Assembly: GCA_900313155.1 (NCBI GenBank)
Contig: OMQE01000021.1
Location: forward strand, 1 to 5,881
Source: an uncultured Rhodospirillaceae bacterium
GTDB lineage: Bacteria > Pseudomonadota > Alphaproteobacteria > RF32 > CAG-239
Direction: 5' to 3'
Length of the DNA stretch: 5,881 nucleotides
Shown here: positions 1 to 5,798 of the stretch, in pieces
Numbering within the stretch: the stretch's first letter is position 1
Layout of the letters: every line of letters begins with the position of its first letter
Notes under the pieces: generated by a model
What the model saw: only the letters and a program-made list of their open reading frames with translations
Database searches by the model: none
Told to the model about the DNA's origin: nothing
Translations under genes and position numbers: made by a program

Positions 1-525
1 ATTGACCAAGGCAAAAATACTGACCTCTATCAAGGTATTGTCGATTTGAAAGGTAAAAATTTGGCCGAATGCGCCATGCGCTATTTTAAGCAATCGGAAC
101 AAATTGATACGTATTTGCGTTTGTTTGTGCGTCCGGACGGCAAAGAATGGCAAGCCGCCGGTATCTTAATCCAAAAAATGCCGGCAAACGGCGGAAAAGA
201 AAGCGAATCGCCGGAAAACGCAGAAGAACTGTGGAACGAAGCCAAAATTTTGACCGATAGTCTTAAAGACGAAGAAATTTTTGACCGTAACTTACCGTTA
301 GAAGATATTTTGTATCGTCTGTATCACGAACACAAAGTGGCCGTGGTCAAAGAAAGCGAATACCATTTCGGGTGCAGGTGCAGTCGAGAAAAACTTTTTG
401 CCACTTTGAGTAATATGAAGCCGGAAGATATTGAATCTTTGGCCGAAAACGGCAAAATTGTCGCAACCTGCAATTTTTGCGGACAAACTTATAGCTTTGA
501 TAAAGGCGAACTGATTAAACACTGA
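1..525 (+). CDS. hslO: Hsp33 redox-regulated chaperone, C-terminal part (5' end outside window)
   Basis: The frame is open from base 1 and encodes 174 residues before the TGA stop. Hsp33 is usually about 290 residues, so roughly the first 115-120 are missing. The visible part begins just before the family's 'YQGIV...L' segment and the 'YF.QSEQ' motif (around nt 28-105). It ends in the hallmark zinc/redox switch: a CxC pair (Cys codons at 373 and 379) and a CxxC pair (469 and 478), about 29 residues apart. In known Hsp33 these four cysteines hold zinc when reduced. Under oxidative stress they form disulfides, which unfold the linker and activate the cytoplasmic holdase chaperone. All four are present, so the switch should work. 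The first in-window ATG at 46 is internal, not the start, because homology continues upstream of it. Its neighbour on the right is an Fe-S biogenesis operon, a thematic match with oxidative stress, but the 224 bp gap and promoter-like sequence suggest separate transcription. Confidence 0.93.
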   Translation: MDQGKNTDLYQGIVDLKGKNLAECAMRYFKQSEQIDTYLRLFVRPDGKEWQAAGILIQKMPANGGKESESPENAEELWNEAKILTDSLKDEEIFDRNLPLEDILYRLYHEHKVAVVKESEYHFGCRCSREKLFATLSNMKPEDIESLAENGKIVATCNFCGQTYSFDKGELIKH

Positions 526-577
526 TATTTTATTTCCTGCTTTTGTTTATTTTAAAGTGTGCACCTTTATATAAAGC

Positions 578-606
578 TTGAAAAATATTTTTTGGCGCGC
601 TAAATA
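578..606 (+). promoter_or_regulatory. candidate sigma70-type promoter for the suf operon
   Basis: TTGAAA (578-583) is followed by a 17-base spacer and TAAATA (601-606). The -35 is good and the spacing ideal; the -10 is imperfect, matching TATAAT at three of six positions. It is the best pair I see between hslO and sufS. It would give a transcript starting near 612 with a leader of about 140 nt. No recognisable Fur, IscR or RirA site was identified by eye. Prediction only. Confidence 0.4.
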
Positions 607-698
607 TGAAACAAACAAAAGAAAAAACGTTATTTTGGACGGACACGTCAGTGGTGTGAAAAAGATGCGGTTGTTTTTATGAACAATCTGCGATGGTG

Positions 699-714
699 GT
701 GTAAATTTTTACGC
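699..714 (+). repeat. inverted repeat in the sufS leader
   Basis: GTGTAAA (699-705) and TTTACGC (708-714) form a seven-pair stem, with one G-T wobble in RNA, around a 2-base TT centre. As DNA this is a compact dyad that could bind a dimeric regulator. As RNA the loop is too tight for the inner pairs to form. It lies about 35 bases upstream of the sufS start. Function is unknown. Confidence 0.35.
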
Positions 715-737
715 TTTAAGGTCCAAATGACGAAGAT

Positions 738-743
738 AAAGGA
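738..743 (+). promoter_or_regulatory. ribosome binding site of sufS
   Basis: AAAGGA ends six bases before the ATG at 750, a good Shine-Dalgarno position. It fixes the sufS start at 750 rather than the in-frame internal ATGs at 798 and later. It is the clearest ribosome binding site in the operon; several later genes depend more on translational coupling. Confidence 0.75.
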
Positions 744-749
744 AAACAA

Positions 750-1973
750 ATGTATGACGTTTGGCAAATAAGGAAAGATTTTCCAATTTTACAGCACATG
801 GTTAATGGTCGGCCGGTGGCGTTCTTGGATACCGCCGCTTCAGCGCAAAAACCTTATCAGGTGCTTGATAAAATGCGTATGGTATATGAAACGGCTTATG
901 CTAATGCACACCGCGGTTCATACACTTTCGCCGAAGAAATTACGACTGAATTTGAGGCAGCGCGACAGACCGTGCAGAAGTTTTTAAATGCTAAAGAGCC
1001 GCGAGAAATTGTTTTTACACGAAATGCCACAGAATCAATCAATCTGGTGGCTGCTACGTGGGCAATGCAAAATTTGCGTTCCGGTGACGAAATTTTGATT
1101 AGCCAAGCCGAGCATCATGCCAATTTGGTTCCGTGGCAAAATATATGTGAAATAACCGGTGCTAAATTAGTCGTTTTCCCGATTGCCGATGACGGTTCAT
1201 ACATCAAAGAAGAATATGAAAAGCATTTGAATGAGCATACAAAATTAGTGGCAATAACCGCAATGAGCAATGTTCTGGGCACGGTTTTCCCTATTAAAGA
1301 AATGGCGAAAAAAGCGCATGATGCCGGAGCTGAAATTTTGGTAGATGCTTGCCAATATGCGGTGCACAACAAAATTGATGTGCAAGATTGGGACTGCGAT
1401 TTTTTAGCGTTTTCGGGGCATAAAACATACGGCCCGACCGGCATTGGAGCGCTATATGGCAAAGCGGAAATTATGGAAAATATGCCGCCTTATCAGTTTG
1501 GCGGAGATATGATAGACCATGTGACTTATCAACACACTTCCTTTGCCGACATTCCGGCTCGTTTTGAAGCCGGAACTGCCGCTTCGGTGCAGGCTATCGG
1601 CATGGCGGAAGGGTTAAAATATATGCTTGCTTTGGGTATGGAAAATATAGAAGCGCACGAAGCAGAATTGACGCATTATGCAACCATGCGCTTAAATGAA
1701 GTGCCACACTTAACACAAGTGGGAACGGCAAAAAACAAAGGCGGTGTGTTTAGTTTTGATATATCCGGTATTCACCCGCAAGATTTGGCATTTGTGCTCA
1801 ATAAAGAAAATGTGGCCGTGCGAACCGGACATCATTGCGCCGAACCATTGGTTAATCGGCTGGGATATACTTCTTTGGCACGCGCTTCATTAGGCTTGTA
1901 TTCCACCAAAGAAGATATTGATGCCCTTGTAACCGCACTGTTGAAAGCAGAAAGATTTTTCAGAGAAGAATAG
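750..1973 (+). CDS. sufS: SufS-type (group II) cysteine desulfurase
   Basis: This 407-residue PLP enzyme converts L-cysteine to L-alanine and leaves a persulfide on its active-site cysteine, the sulfur source for Fe-S clusters in the cytoplasm. Length matches E. coli SufS (406). The N-terminal 'R.DFPIL' and 'LDTAASAQKP' segments are typical. Visible active-site residues are His122-His123 in the 'EHHAN.VPW' motif (PLP stacking), Asp199 and Gln202 in 'LVDACQ', the PLP Schiff-base Lys225 in 'SGHKTYGPTG', and the persulfide Cys363 in 'RTGHHCAEP'. Arg358 should hold the substrate carboxylate. The RxGxHCA context marks group II (SufS/CsdA) rather than IscS. The start is set by AAAGGA upstream. It is the first gene of the apparent operon, one base before sufT, with sufE two genes down. 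This order supports a SufS-SufE pair rather than a SufU-dependent enzyme. All key residues are intact. Confidence 0.96.
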   Translation: MYDVWQIRKDFPILQHMVNGRPVAFLDTAASAQKPYQVLDKMRMVYETAYANAHRGSYTFAEEITTEFEAARQTVQKFLNAKEPREIVFTRNATESINLVAATWAMQNLRSGDEILISQAEHHANLVPWQNICEITGAKLVVFPIADDGSYIKEEYEKHLNEHTKLVAITAMSNVLGTVFPIKEMAKKAHDAGAEILVDACQYAVHNKIDVQDWDCDFLAFSGHKTYGPTGIGALYGKAEIMENMPPYQFGGDMIDHVTYQHTSFADIPARFEAGTAASVQAIGMAEGLKYMLALGMENIEAHEAELTHYATMRLNEVPHLTQVGTAKNKGGVFSFDISGIHPQDLAFVLNKENVAVRTGHHCAEPLVNRLGYTSLARASLGLYSTKEDIDALVTALLKAERFFREE

Positions 1974-1974
1974 T

Positions 1975-2439
1975 ATGACGGAAGAAGTAAAAAATAACAC
2001 GGAAAATACTCAAATCGGGGCAACCGAAAGCCGTTTGTTGCAAGCCATGAGTGTGGCAGAAGAAACATTGGAAGAACAGGTAGCGCCGGTAGAGTTTTCG
2101 GCTTATGCCGGTGAAGCATTGGCAGAAGGCGAAAACAAAGCAAAAATGATAGATATTGTGGAGCAAATTCGTACTGTCAGCGATCCGGAAATTCCGATAA
2201 ATGTTTATGACATGGGGCTGATTTATAAAATTGACCAAAACGACGCCGGCGATTTATATATTGAGATGACCTTAACGGCACCGACTTGTCCGATTGCCGG
2301 TGTGTTGCCGCAACAAGTTGCCGATGCGGCAGCACAAACGCAAGGTGTGGGCAAAGTCGAAGTCAAATTGGTATGGGAGCCGGCATGGACGCCGGATAAA
2401 ATGACTGACGAGGCCAAAGAAATGTTGGAGCTGATTTAA
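1975..2439 (+). CDS. sufT: SufT-like SUF-system Fe-S assembly protein (MIP18/DUF59 family)
   Basis: A 154-residue cytoplasmic protein whose residues about 57-154 form a MIP18/DUF59 domain. Seen are 'DPEIPINVYDMGLIY' (70-84), 'LTAPTCP' (100-106) with the conserved Cys105, and 'V.L.W.PAW' (130-138). The family includes SufT, PaaD and eukaryotic CIA2; members help mature or insert Fe-S clusters. Placement between sufS and sufE matches the SUF-associated subgroup. The first 56 residues are an acidic, Glu-rich and probably disordered extension, longer than the bare domain of about 100 residues. Met25 or Met58 are possible alternative starts. I keep 1975 because it lies one base after the sufS stop with a purine-rich AGAGAAGA just upstream. 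Its last base is shared with the sufE start. The precise biochemical role of SufT proteins is less settled than that of SufS or SufE. Confidence 0.88.
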   Translation: MTEEVKNNTENTQIGATESRLLQAMSVAEETLEEQVAPVEFSAYAGEALAEGENKAKMIDIVEQIRTVSDPEIPINVYDMGLIYKIDQNDAGDLYIEMTLTAPTCPIAGVLPQQVADAAAQTQGVGKVEVKLVWEPAWTPDKMTDEAKEMLELI

Positions 2440-2849
2440 TGGATATTGATGAGTTAATTGACAATTTTGCCTTTTTTGAAAACTGGGAAGAAAAATATCA
2501 ATATGTTATAGATTTAGGCCGCAAGCTGGAACCATTGGAAGCGTGTTATAAAACCGACGAATGGAAAGTTAAAGGTTGTCAATCGCAAGTGTGGTTGGTG
2601 CCGACTTTTGCACCGAACAGCATCCATTTTTGCGGTGACAGCGACGCCATATTGGTGAAAGGGATTATTGCCATTGTGCTGATGATTTATAATGACAAAT
2701 CAGCAGAAGAAATAAAAAGTATTGATGTTGCAAAAATTTTTGCTAAACTGGGATTGGAAGAAAATTTGACACCAAGCCGACGCAACGGTATGATGTCTAT
2801 GGTGGAGAAAATTCGGCAATATGCCGATGGAGCAACACGGGCGGACTAG
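2439..2849 (+). CDS. sufE: SufE sulfur-acceptor protein
   Basis: A 136-residue cytoplasmic protein matching SufE in length (E. coli 138). SufE takes the persulfide from SufS and stimulates its desulfurase activity, then passes sulfur to the SufBCD scaffold. The acceptor is Cys47 in 'VKGCQSQVW', the family signature around E. coli Cys51. The N-terminal 'FFENWEEKYQYVIDLGRKL' segment (12-30) and the C-terminal 'LTPSRRNGMMSMVEKI' segment (114-129) are also characteristic. The ATG overlaps the sufT TAA by one base (TAATG), with GGAG at 2427-2430 eight bases upstream, so initiation is both coupled and supported by a Shine-Dalgarno site. Its TAG stop abuts the next ATG with no gap. Nothing is missing. 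CsdE is a close relative, but the sufS and sufT neighbours favour SufE. Confidence 0.95.
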   Translation: MDIDELIDNFAFFENWEEKYQYVIDLGRKLEPLEACYKTDEWKVKGCQSQVWLVPTFAPNSIHFCGDSDAILVKGIIAIVLMIYNDKSAEEIKSIDVAKIFAKLGLEENLTPSRRNGMMSMVEKIRQYADGATRAD

Positions 2850-4052
2850 ATGAATATTCATGAATATCAGGCCAAGCAAATTTTAGCGCAATACGGAATT
2901 AGCGTTCCGGCAGGCGGTATTGCCTATACACCGGCTGAAGCTAAACGGGTGGCGCAACATATATCGGCACGCGGACCGTGGATGCTTAAAGCTCAAATTC
3001 AGGCCGGCGCACGACACAGCGGACATTTTATCGGCAATTCTGCAACGCCCAAAGGCGGTATTCGGCAGGTTACGCAAATTCGCAATTTATCATACGAAGC
3101 GGCACAAATGCTCAATAATACCTTGGTAACTGACCAAACAGGTCCGAAAGGACGTTTGGTCAGCAAGGTTTATGTAGAAGCCTTCAAACAGGTTAAGCAT
3201 CTTTTTTATGCCGGTATGATTATTGATACTTCTGTTCCCGCGGTGACGCTGTTGATATCTGATGTTATTGATGAAGATATTATGAAAATTGCCGATATTT
3301 CGCGTGAAAAAATTTTGCGTTTGCCATTGGCTTATGACGCACCTTTGAGTGATGAACAAATTAAGACTATTTTAGACTTTTTACTGCTGGATAAAAGTTA
3401 CAGTGATGGTTTTAAGGATTTTTTGAATAAACTTCGCGTGACGTTTATCAATTTAGATGCGCAAATGATTGAAATTAACCCTGTTGGCGTGATGCGCAAT
3501 AAAAAACTGATAGCACTCGACTCTAAAATCAATTTTGATGATAATGCCATGTTCCGGCATCCGGATATTTTGCGAATGCAAGATGATTATGAAGAAGACC
3601 CGCGTACCTTAAAAGCGCAACGCTGTGGATTTCATTATCGGGAATTTGAAGGCAATATCGGTTGTGTTGTCAATGGCGACGGGTTGGCATTGGAAGCCAT
3701 TGATGTTATTCGTTCTAAGGGATATAGCGCCGCTTGTGCGCTTAATGTCAAAGGCGGAGTGGATAAAGACCGTATTGCCGCCGGTATCAAAATCATTATG
3801 ACAAACCCGAGGGTTGAGGGCGTGTTGATAAATATTTTAGGTGGTTTTTTGCGCTGTAATCTGATTGCCGATGGCATTATTACAGCCACGCAAGAAGTGG
3901 GAATGAATGTTCCGATGGTGGTGCGGTTGGAAGGAACCAATAAGGAAGAAGCCAAGGCTATTTTGAACGAATCTAAATTACCGATAGTTTTTGCCGACAA
4001 TACGGATGAGGCTATTGATAAGCTGATTAAGCAAATGGAGGTCAACGACTGA
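2850..4052 (+). CDS. divergent SucC/MtkA-like acyl-CoA ligase beta subunit
   Basis: This 400-residue protein is clearly homologous to the ATP-grasp beta subunit of succinyl-CoA synthetase (E. coli SucC, 388) and malate-CoA ligase (MtkA). Evidence is the 'MNIHEYQAKQIL' N-terminus, Lys47, Glu110 in 'VYVEA', the metal ligands Asn210 in 'EINP' and Asp224 in 'ALDSK', 'FDDNAMFRHPD' (229-239), Asn275 in 'CVVNGDG', and 'NILGGFLRCNLIADGI'. Normal members join a dicarboxylate to CoA using ATP or GTP. Here important loops differ. The nucleotide loop, GGRGKAGG in SucC, reads GARHSGHF (53-60). 'DVGGGA' reads NVKGGV (299-304), and 'GIVRCD' reads GFLRCN (332-337). The frame is intact, the start abuts the sufE stop, and the stop overlaps the partner gene by one base. 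Only a weak GCGGA precedes the start, suggesting reinitiation. Family membership is firm; succinyl-CoA or malyl-CoA synthesis is doubtful, so no gene symbol is given. Confidence 0.9.
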   Translation: MNIHEYQAKQILAQYGISVPAGGIAYTPAEAKRVAQHISARGPWMLKAQIQAGARHSGHFIGNSATPKGGIRQVTQIRNLSYEAAQMLNNTLVTDQTGPKGRLVSKVYVEAFKQVKHLFYAGMIIDTSVPAVTLLISDVIDEDIMKIADISREKILRLPLAYDAPLSDEQIKTILDFLLLDKSYSDGFKDFLNKLRVTFINLDAQMIEINPVGVMRNKKLIALDSKINFDDNAMFRHPDILRMQDDYEEDPRTLKAQRCGFHYREFEGNIGCVVNGDGLALEAIDVIRSKGYSAACALNVKGGVDKDRIAAGIKIIMTNPRVEGVLINILGGFLRCNLIADGIITATQEVGMNVPMVVRLEGTNKEEAKAILNESKLPIVFADNTDEAIDKLIKQMEVND

Positions 4053-4927
4053 TGTCTGTTTTAGCCAATAAAAACACACGTGTTTTGGTGCAGGGAATTA
4101 CCGGTATTCAGGCCTCGTTCCACGTGAAACGCTCTATGGATAACGGCACCAATGTTGTTGCCGGAACATCTCCGCAATTCAGTGAAAAAGAGCACTTAGG
4201 TGTGCCGGTTTTTGCCACCGTTCAGGAAGTGGTAAAAAATATGCCGATAGATGCCAGTGTTTTGTTTGTGCCGGCACGTGCAGTCAAACAAGCTGTTCGG
4301 GAAGCTGTTGAAGCTAAAATTAAGCTGATTGTTTCTATTGCGCAAGGTGTTCCGGTGCATGATATGCTTGAAATTAAGGCGATGCTTAACGGCTCGGAGA
4401 CCTTAATGATTGGGCCGAACACGCCGGGGTTGATAACACCTGATGAAGCACGGCTGGGCATTTTTCCGGAAAATATCCATCATAAAGGAAATGTGGGTAT
4501 TATCTCACGTGCTTCAACGCTGACTTATGAAGGAGTGATAGAAACCAATCTTGCCGGCTTAGGGCAGTCAACCGTTATCGGTTTGGGTGATGATATGATT
4601 GTCGGAACCGACTATTGTCCGCTTCTAACGCATTTTATGGAAGATGACGAAACGAAAGCCATTGTGCTGATAGGCAAAGCCGACAATGTGTATGAACAAA
4701 TGGCCGCCGAACACTATGCCGCTATGACTCATAAAAAGCCTGTGATTGCCTTTGTTGCCGGTGAAACTTTGACATATTCGGCACCGATGGGTTATGCGGC
4801 AGATATTATCACGCATGGTTTATCATCTATTCAGGATAAGAAAAAATTTATGAAGCAATCCGGTATGATTGTGGTTGAGCAAATGAGTCAAATTCATACG
4901 GCTCTGGCGGAACTGAAACTTTTATGA
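4052..4927 (+). CDS. divergent SucD/MtkB-like alpha subunit lacking the phospho-histidine
   Basis: This 291-residue protein matches SucD in length (E. coli 289) and fold. A CoA-binding Rossmann domain shows 'VLVQGITGIQASFH' (11-24), 'HLGVPVF' (48-54) and 'MIGPNTPGLITP' (119-130). A ligase domain follows, with 'ISRASTLTYEG' (151-161) and 'GQSTVIGLGDD' (171-181). In active enzymes a histidine in 'MGHAGAII' (E. coli His246) is phosphorylated. Here that position is Tyr248 (codon TAT, 4793-4795) in 'MGYAADII'. The Glu of 'IGEIGG' that supports the His is Lys209 in 'IGKADN'. The CoA loop 'TPGKGGTTHLG' is TSPQFSEKEHLG, without its Lys or glycines, and 'GGDPIPG' is GDDMIVG. The frame is undamaged, so this is not an obvious pseudogene. 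The start overlaps the beta-subunit stop (TGATG), with GGAGG at 4037-4041 ten bases upstream. It probably pairs with that beta subunit; I infer a non-canonical or regulatory role. Confidence 0.9.
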   Translation: MSVLANKNTRVLVQGITGIQASFHVKRSMDNGTNVVAGTSPQFSEKEHLGVPVFATVQEVVKNMPIDASVLFVPARAVKQAVREAVEAKIKLIVSIAQGVPVHDMLEIKAMLNGSETLMIGPNTPGLITPDEARLGIFPENIHHKGNVGIISRASTLTYEGVIETNLAGLGQSTVIGLGDDMIVGTDYCPLLTHFMEDDETKAIVLIGKADNVYEQMAAEHYAAMTHKKPVIAFVAGETLTYSAPMGYAADIITHGLSSIQDKKKFMKQSGMIVVEQMSQIHTALAELKLL

Positions 4928-5655
4928 ATCTTTTGCTGAAATATTTTATCAATACCATTTTACCGCCACGTTGCATCAGATGCGGCAAGATTTTGAGCGA
5001 GCGTAACGGCTTGTGCGCCGATTGCTTTCAAAAAATCAATTTTGTAGCAGAACCGTATTGCGCGCGTTGCGGTGTTCCTTTTGTCAGCCAAAGTGAACAA
5101 TATAACAGCATCGGGCAGTTATGCGGCGCGTGTCTTCATGAGAAAAGACCTGTGTTTGCCCTACGGCGTTTTGCGTTTGTTTATGATGATGAAGCTAAAA
5201 ACTTAGTTTTAGGTTTTAAGTTTTTGGATAAAACAAACTATGCCGAAGTTTTGGCAAATATGCTACGTCGTGCCGGCGCCGATATCTGGCAACAACAGCC
5301 GGATTTGCTGATACCCGTTCCTATTCATCGGCGGCGGTTGTTGGAGCGAAAATATAATCAATCGGCGCTTCTGGCAAGAGAACTTGCCAAACAAACAGGC
5401 ATTACGGCGGAATATTCGGCTTTGCAACGTGTGCGCCATACGGTGCCGCAGGTTCAGCTTTCCGGTCAAGCCCGACGCCATAATTTGAAGCACGCTTTTG
5501 ATGTAAAATCGGTGCAAAAAATTAAGGGTAAAAAAGTGGTGCTGATTGATGATGTTGAAACTACCGGTGCAACGCTCAACGAGTGTGCCAAAGCCTTAAA
5601 GAAAGCCGGCGCTTCTAAAATTTATGCCTTAACCTTAGCTCGCACAATGAAGTGA
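4924..5655 (+). CDS. comF: ComF family phosphoribosyltransferase-like protein
   Basis: A 243-residue protein with the usual ComF layout. The N-terminal zinc-binding region has four CxxC pairs: Cys17/20, Cys31/34, Cys46/49 and Cys67/70. The linker 'LIPVPIHRRRLLERKYNQS' (129-147) is a family signature, as is 'QVQLSGQARRHNLKHAF' (176-192). A type I phosphoribosyltransferase domain carries the PRPP loop 'VVLIDDVETTGAT' (205-217). ComF is needed for DNA uptake during natural transformation in several bacteria and is found widely in bacteria without known competence; its substrate is not established. The ATG overlaps the alpha-subunit stop by four bases (ATGA), so it is probably expressed by coupling; the upstream GGCGGA (4906-4911) is weak and 12 bases away. 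It is the last gene of the operon. Nothing in it suggests a link to Fe-S assembly, although its cysteines could bind a metal other than zinc. Confidence 0.93.
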   Translation: MNLLLKYFINTILPPRCIRCGKILSERNGLCADCFQKINFVAEPYCARCGVPFVSQSEQYNSIGQLCGACLHEKRPVFALRRFAFVYDDEAKNLVLGFKFLDKTNYAEVLANMLRRAGADIWQQQPDLLIPVPIHRRRLLERKYNQSALLARELAKQTGITAEYSALQRVRHTVPQVQLSGQARRHNLKHAFDVKSVQKIKGKKVVLIDDVETTGATLNECAKALKKAGASKIYALTLARTMK

Positions 5656-5758
5656 CAACCCCACTGACCTTGCAATCGGCTATGTACCGACCGGCACACC
5701 CCCGTGTGCCTTTCGCTGGTAGTCAAACTTCCTCTTGGAAGTTCGGCCTTCTCGGATA
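5656..5758. other. GC-rich non-coding stretch with three hairpins
   Basis: Between the comF stop and the tRNA terminator lies about 100 bp with no supportable gene. By hand count it is about 57% G+C, richer than the genes. It has three stem-loops: 5676-5690 (TCGG/CCGA, 7-base loop), 5693-5710 (GGCACAC/GTGTGCC, perfect 7 bp, CCCC loop) and 5726-5743 (AACTTCC/GGAAGTT, perfect 7 bp, TCTT loop). The second is followed by only TTT on the plus strand, so it is at best a weak terminator for comF. The cluster could be a dispersed palindromic repeat, a structured RNA on either strand, or decay of an inserted element. Confidence 0.45.
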
Positions 5759-5798
5759 CCAACAAAAAACGCCCCATTCGGAGCGTTTCTTTTGTTGG
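5759..5798 (-). terminator. intrinsic terminator of tRNA-Leu, possibly bidirectional
   Basis: On the minus strand the tRNA's CCA end is followed by AAACGC, TCC, loop GAAT, GGG and GCGTTT, running into a T6 tract (complement of 5764-5769). The stem is nine pairs with one mismatch (5767-5775 with 5780-5788). On the plus strand the same hairpin is followed by CTTTTG, so it may also stop comF transcripts. Flanking bases 5759-5766 and 5790-5798 also pair, extending the palindrome into the tRNA 3' end with a one-to-two base bulge. Confidence 0.82.

Noticed and set aside
555..568. Dyad around GTGCAC upstream of the predicted promoter
   Set aside because: Only the central six bases are perfect and the flanks are imperfect. 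It matches no operator I can name, so it is not listed as a feature.
1115..1462. 115-codon minus-strand frame inside sufS
   Set aside because: It lies wholly within a well-identified gene and has no family signature of its own.
3635..4045. 136-codon minus-strand frame inside the SucC-like gene
   Set aside because: It is antisense to a clear ATP-grasp protein, and its Ile/Ser/Pro-rich translation is typical of a shadow frame.
2850..4927. Plain annotation as ADP-forming succinyl-CoA synthetase sucCD
   Set aside because: Homology is clear, but the missing phospho-His, its supporting Glu and the altered nucleotide and CoA loops make the standard reaction unsafe to assign.
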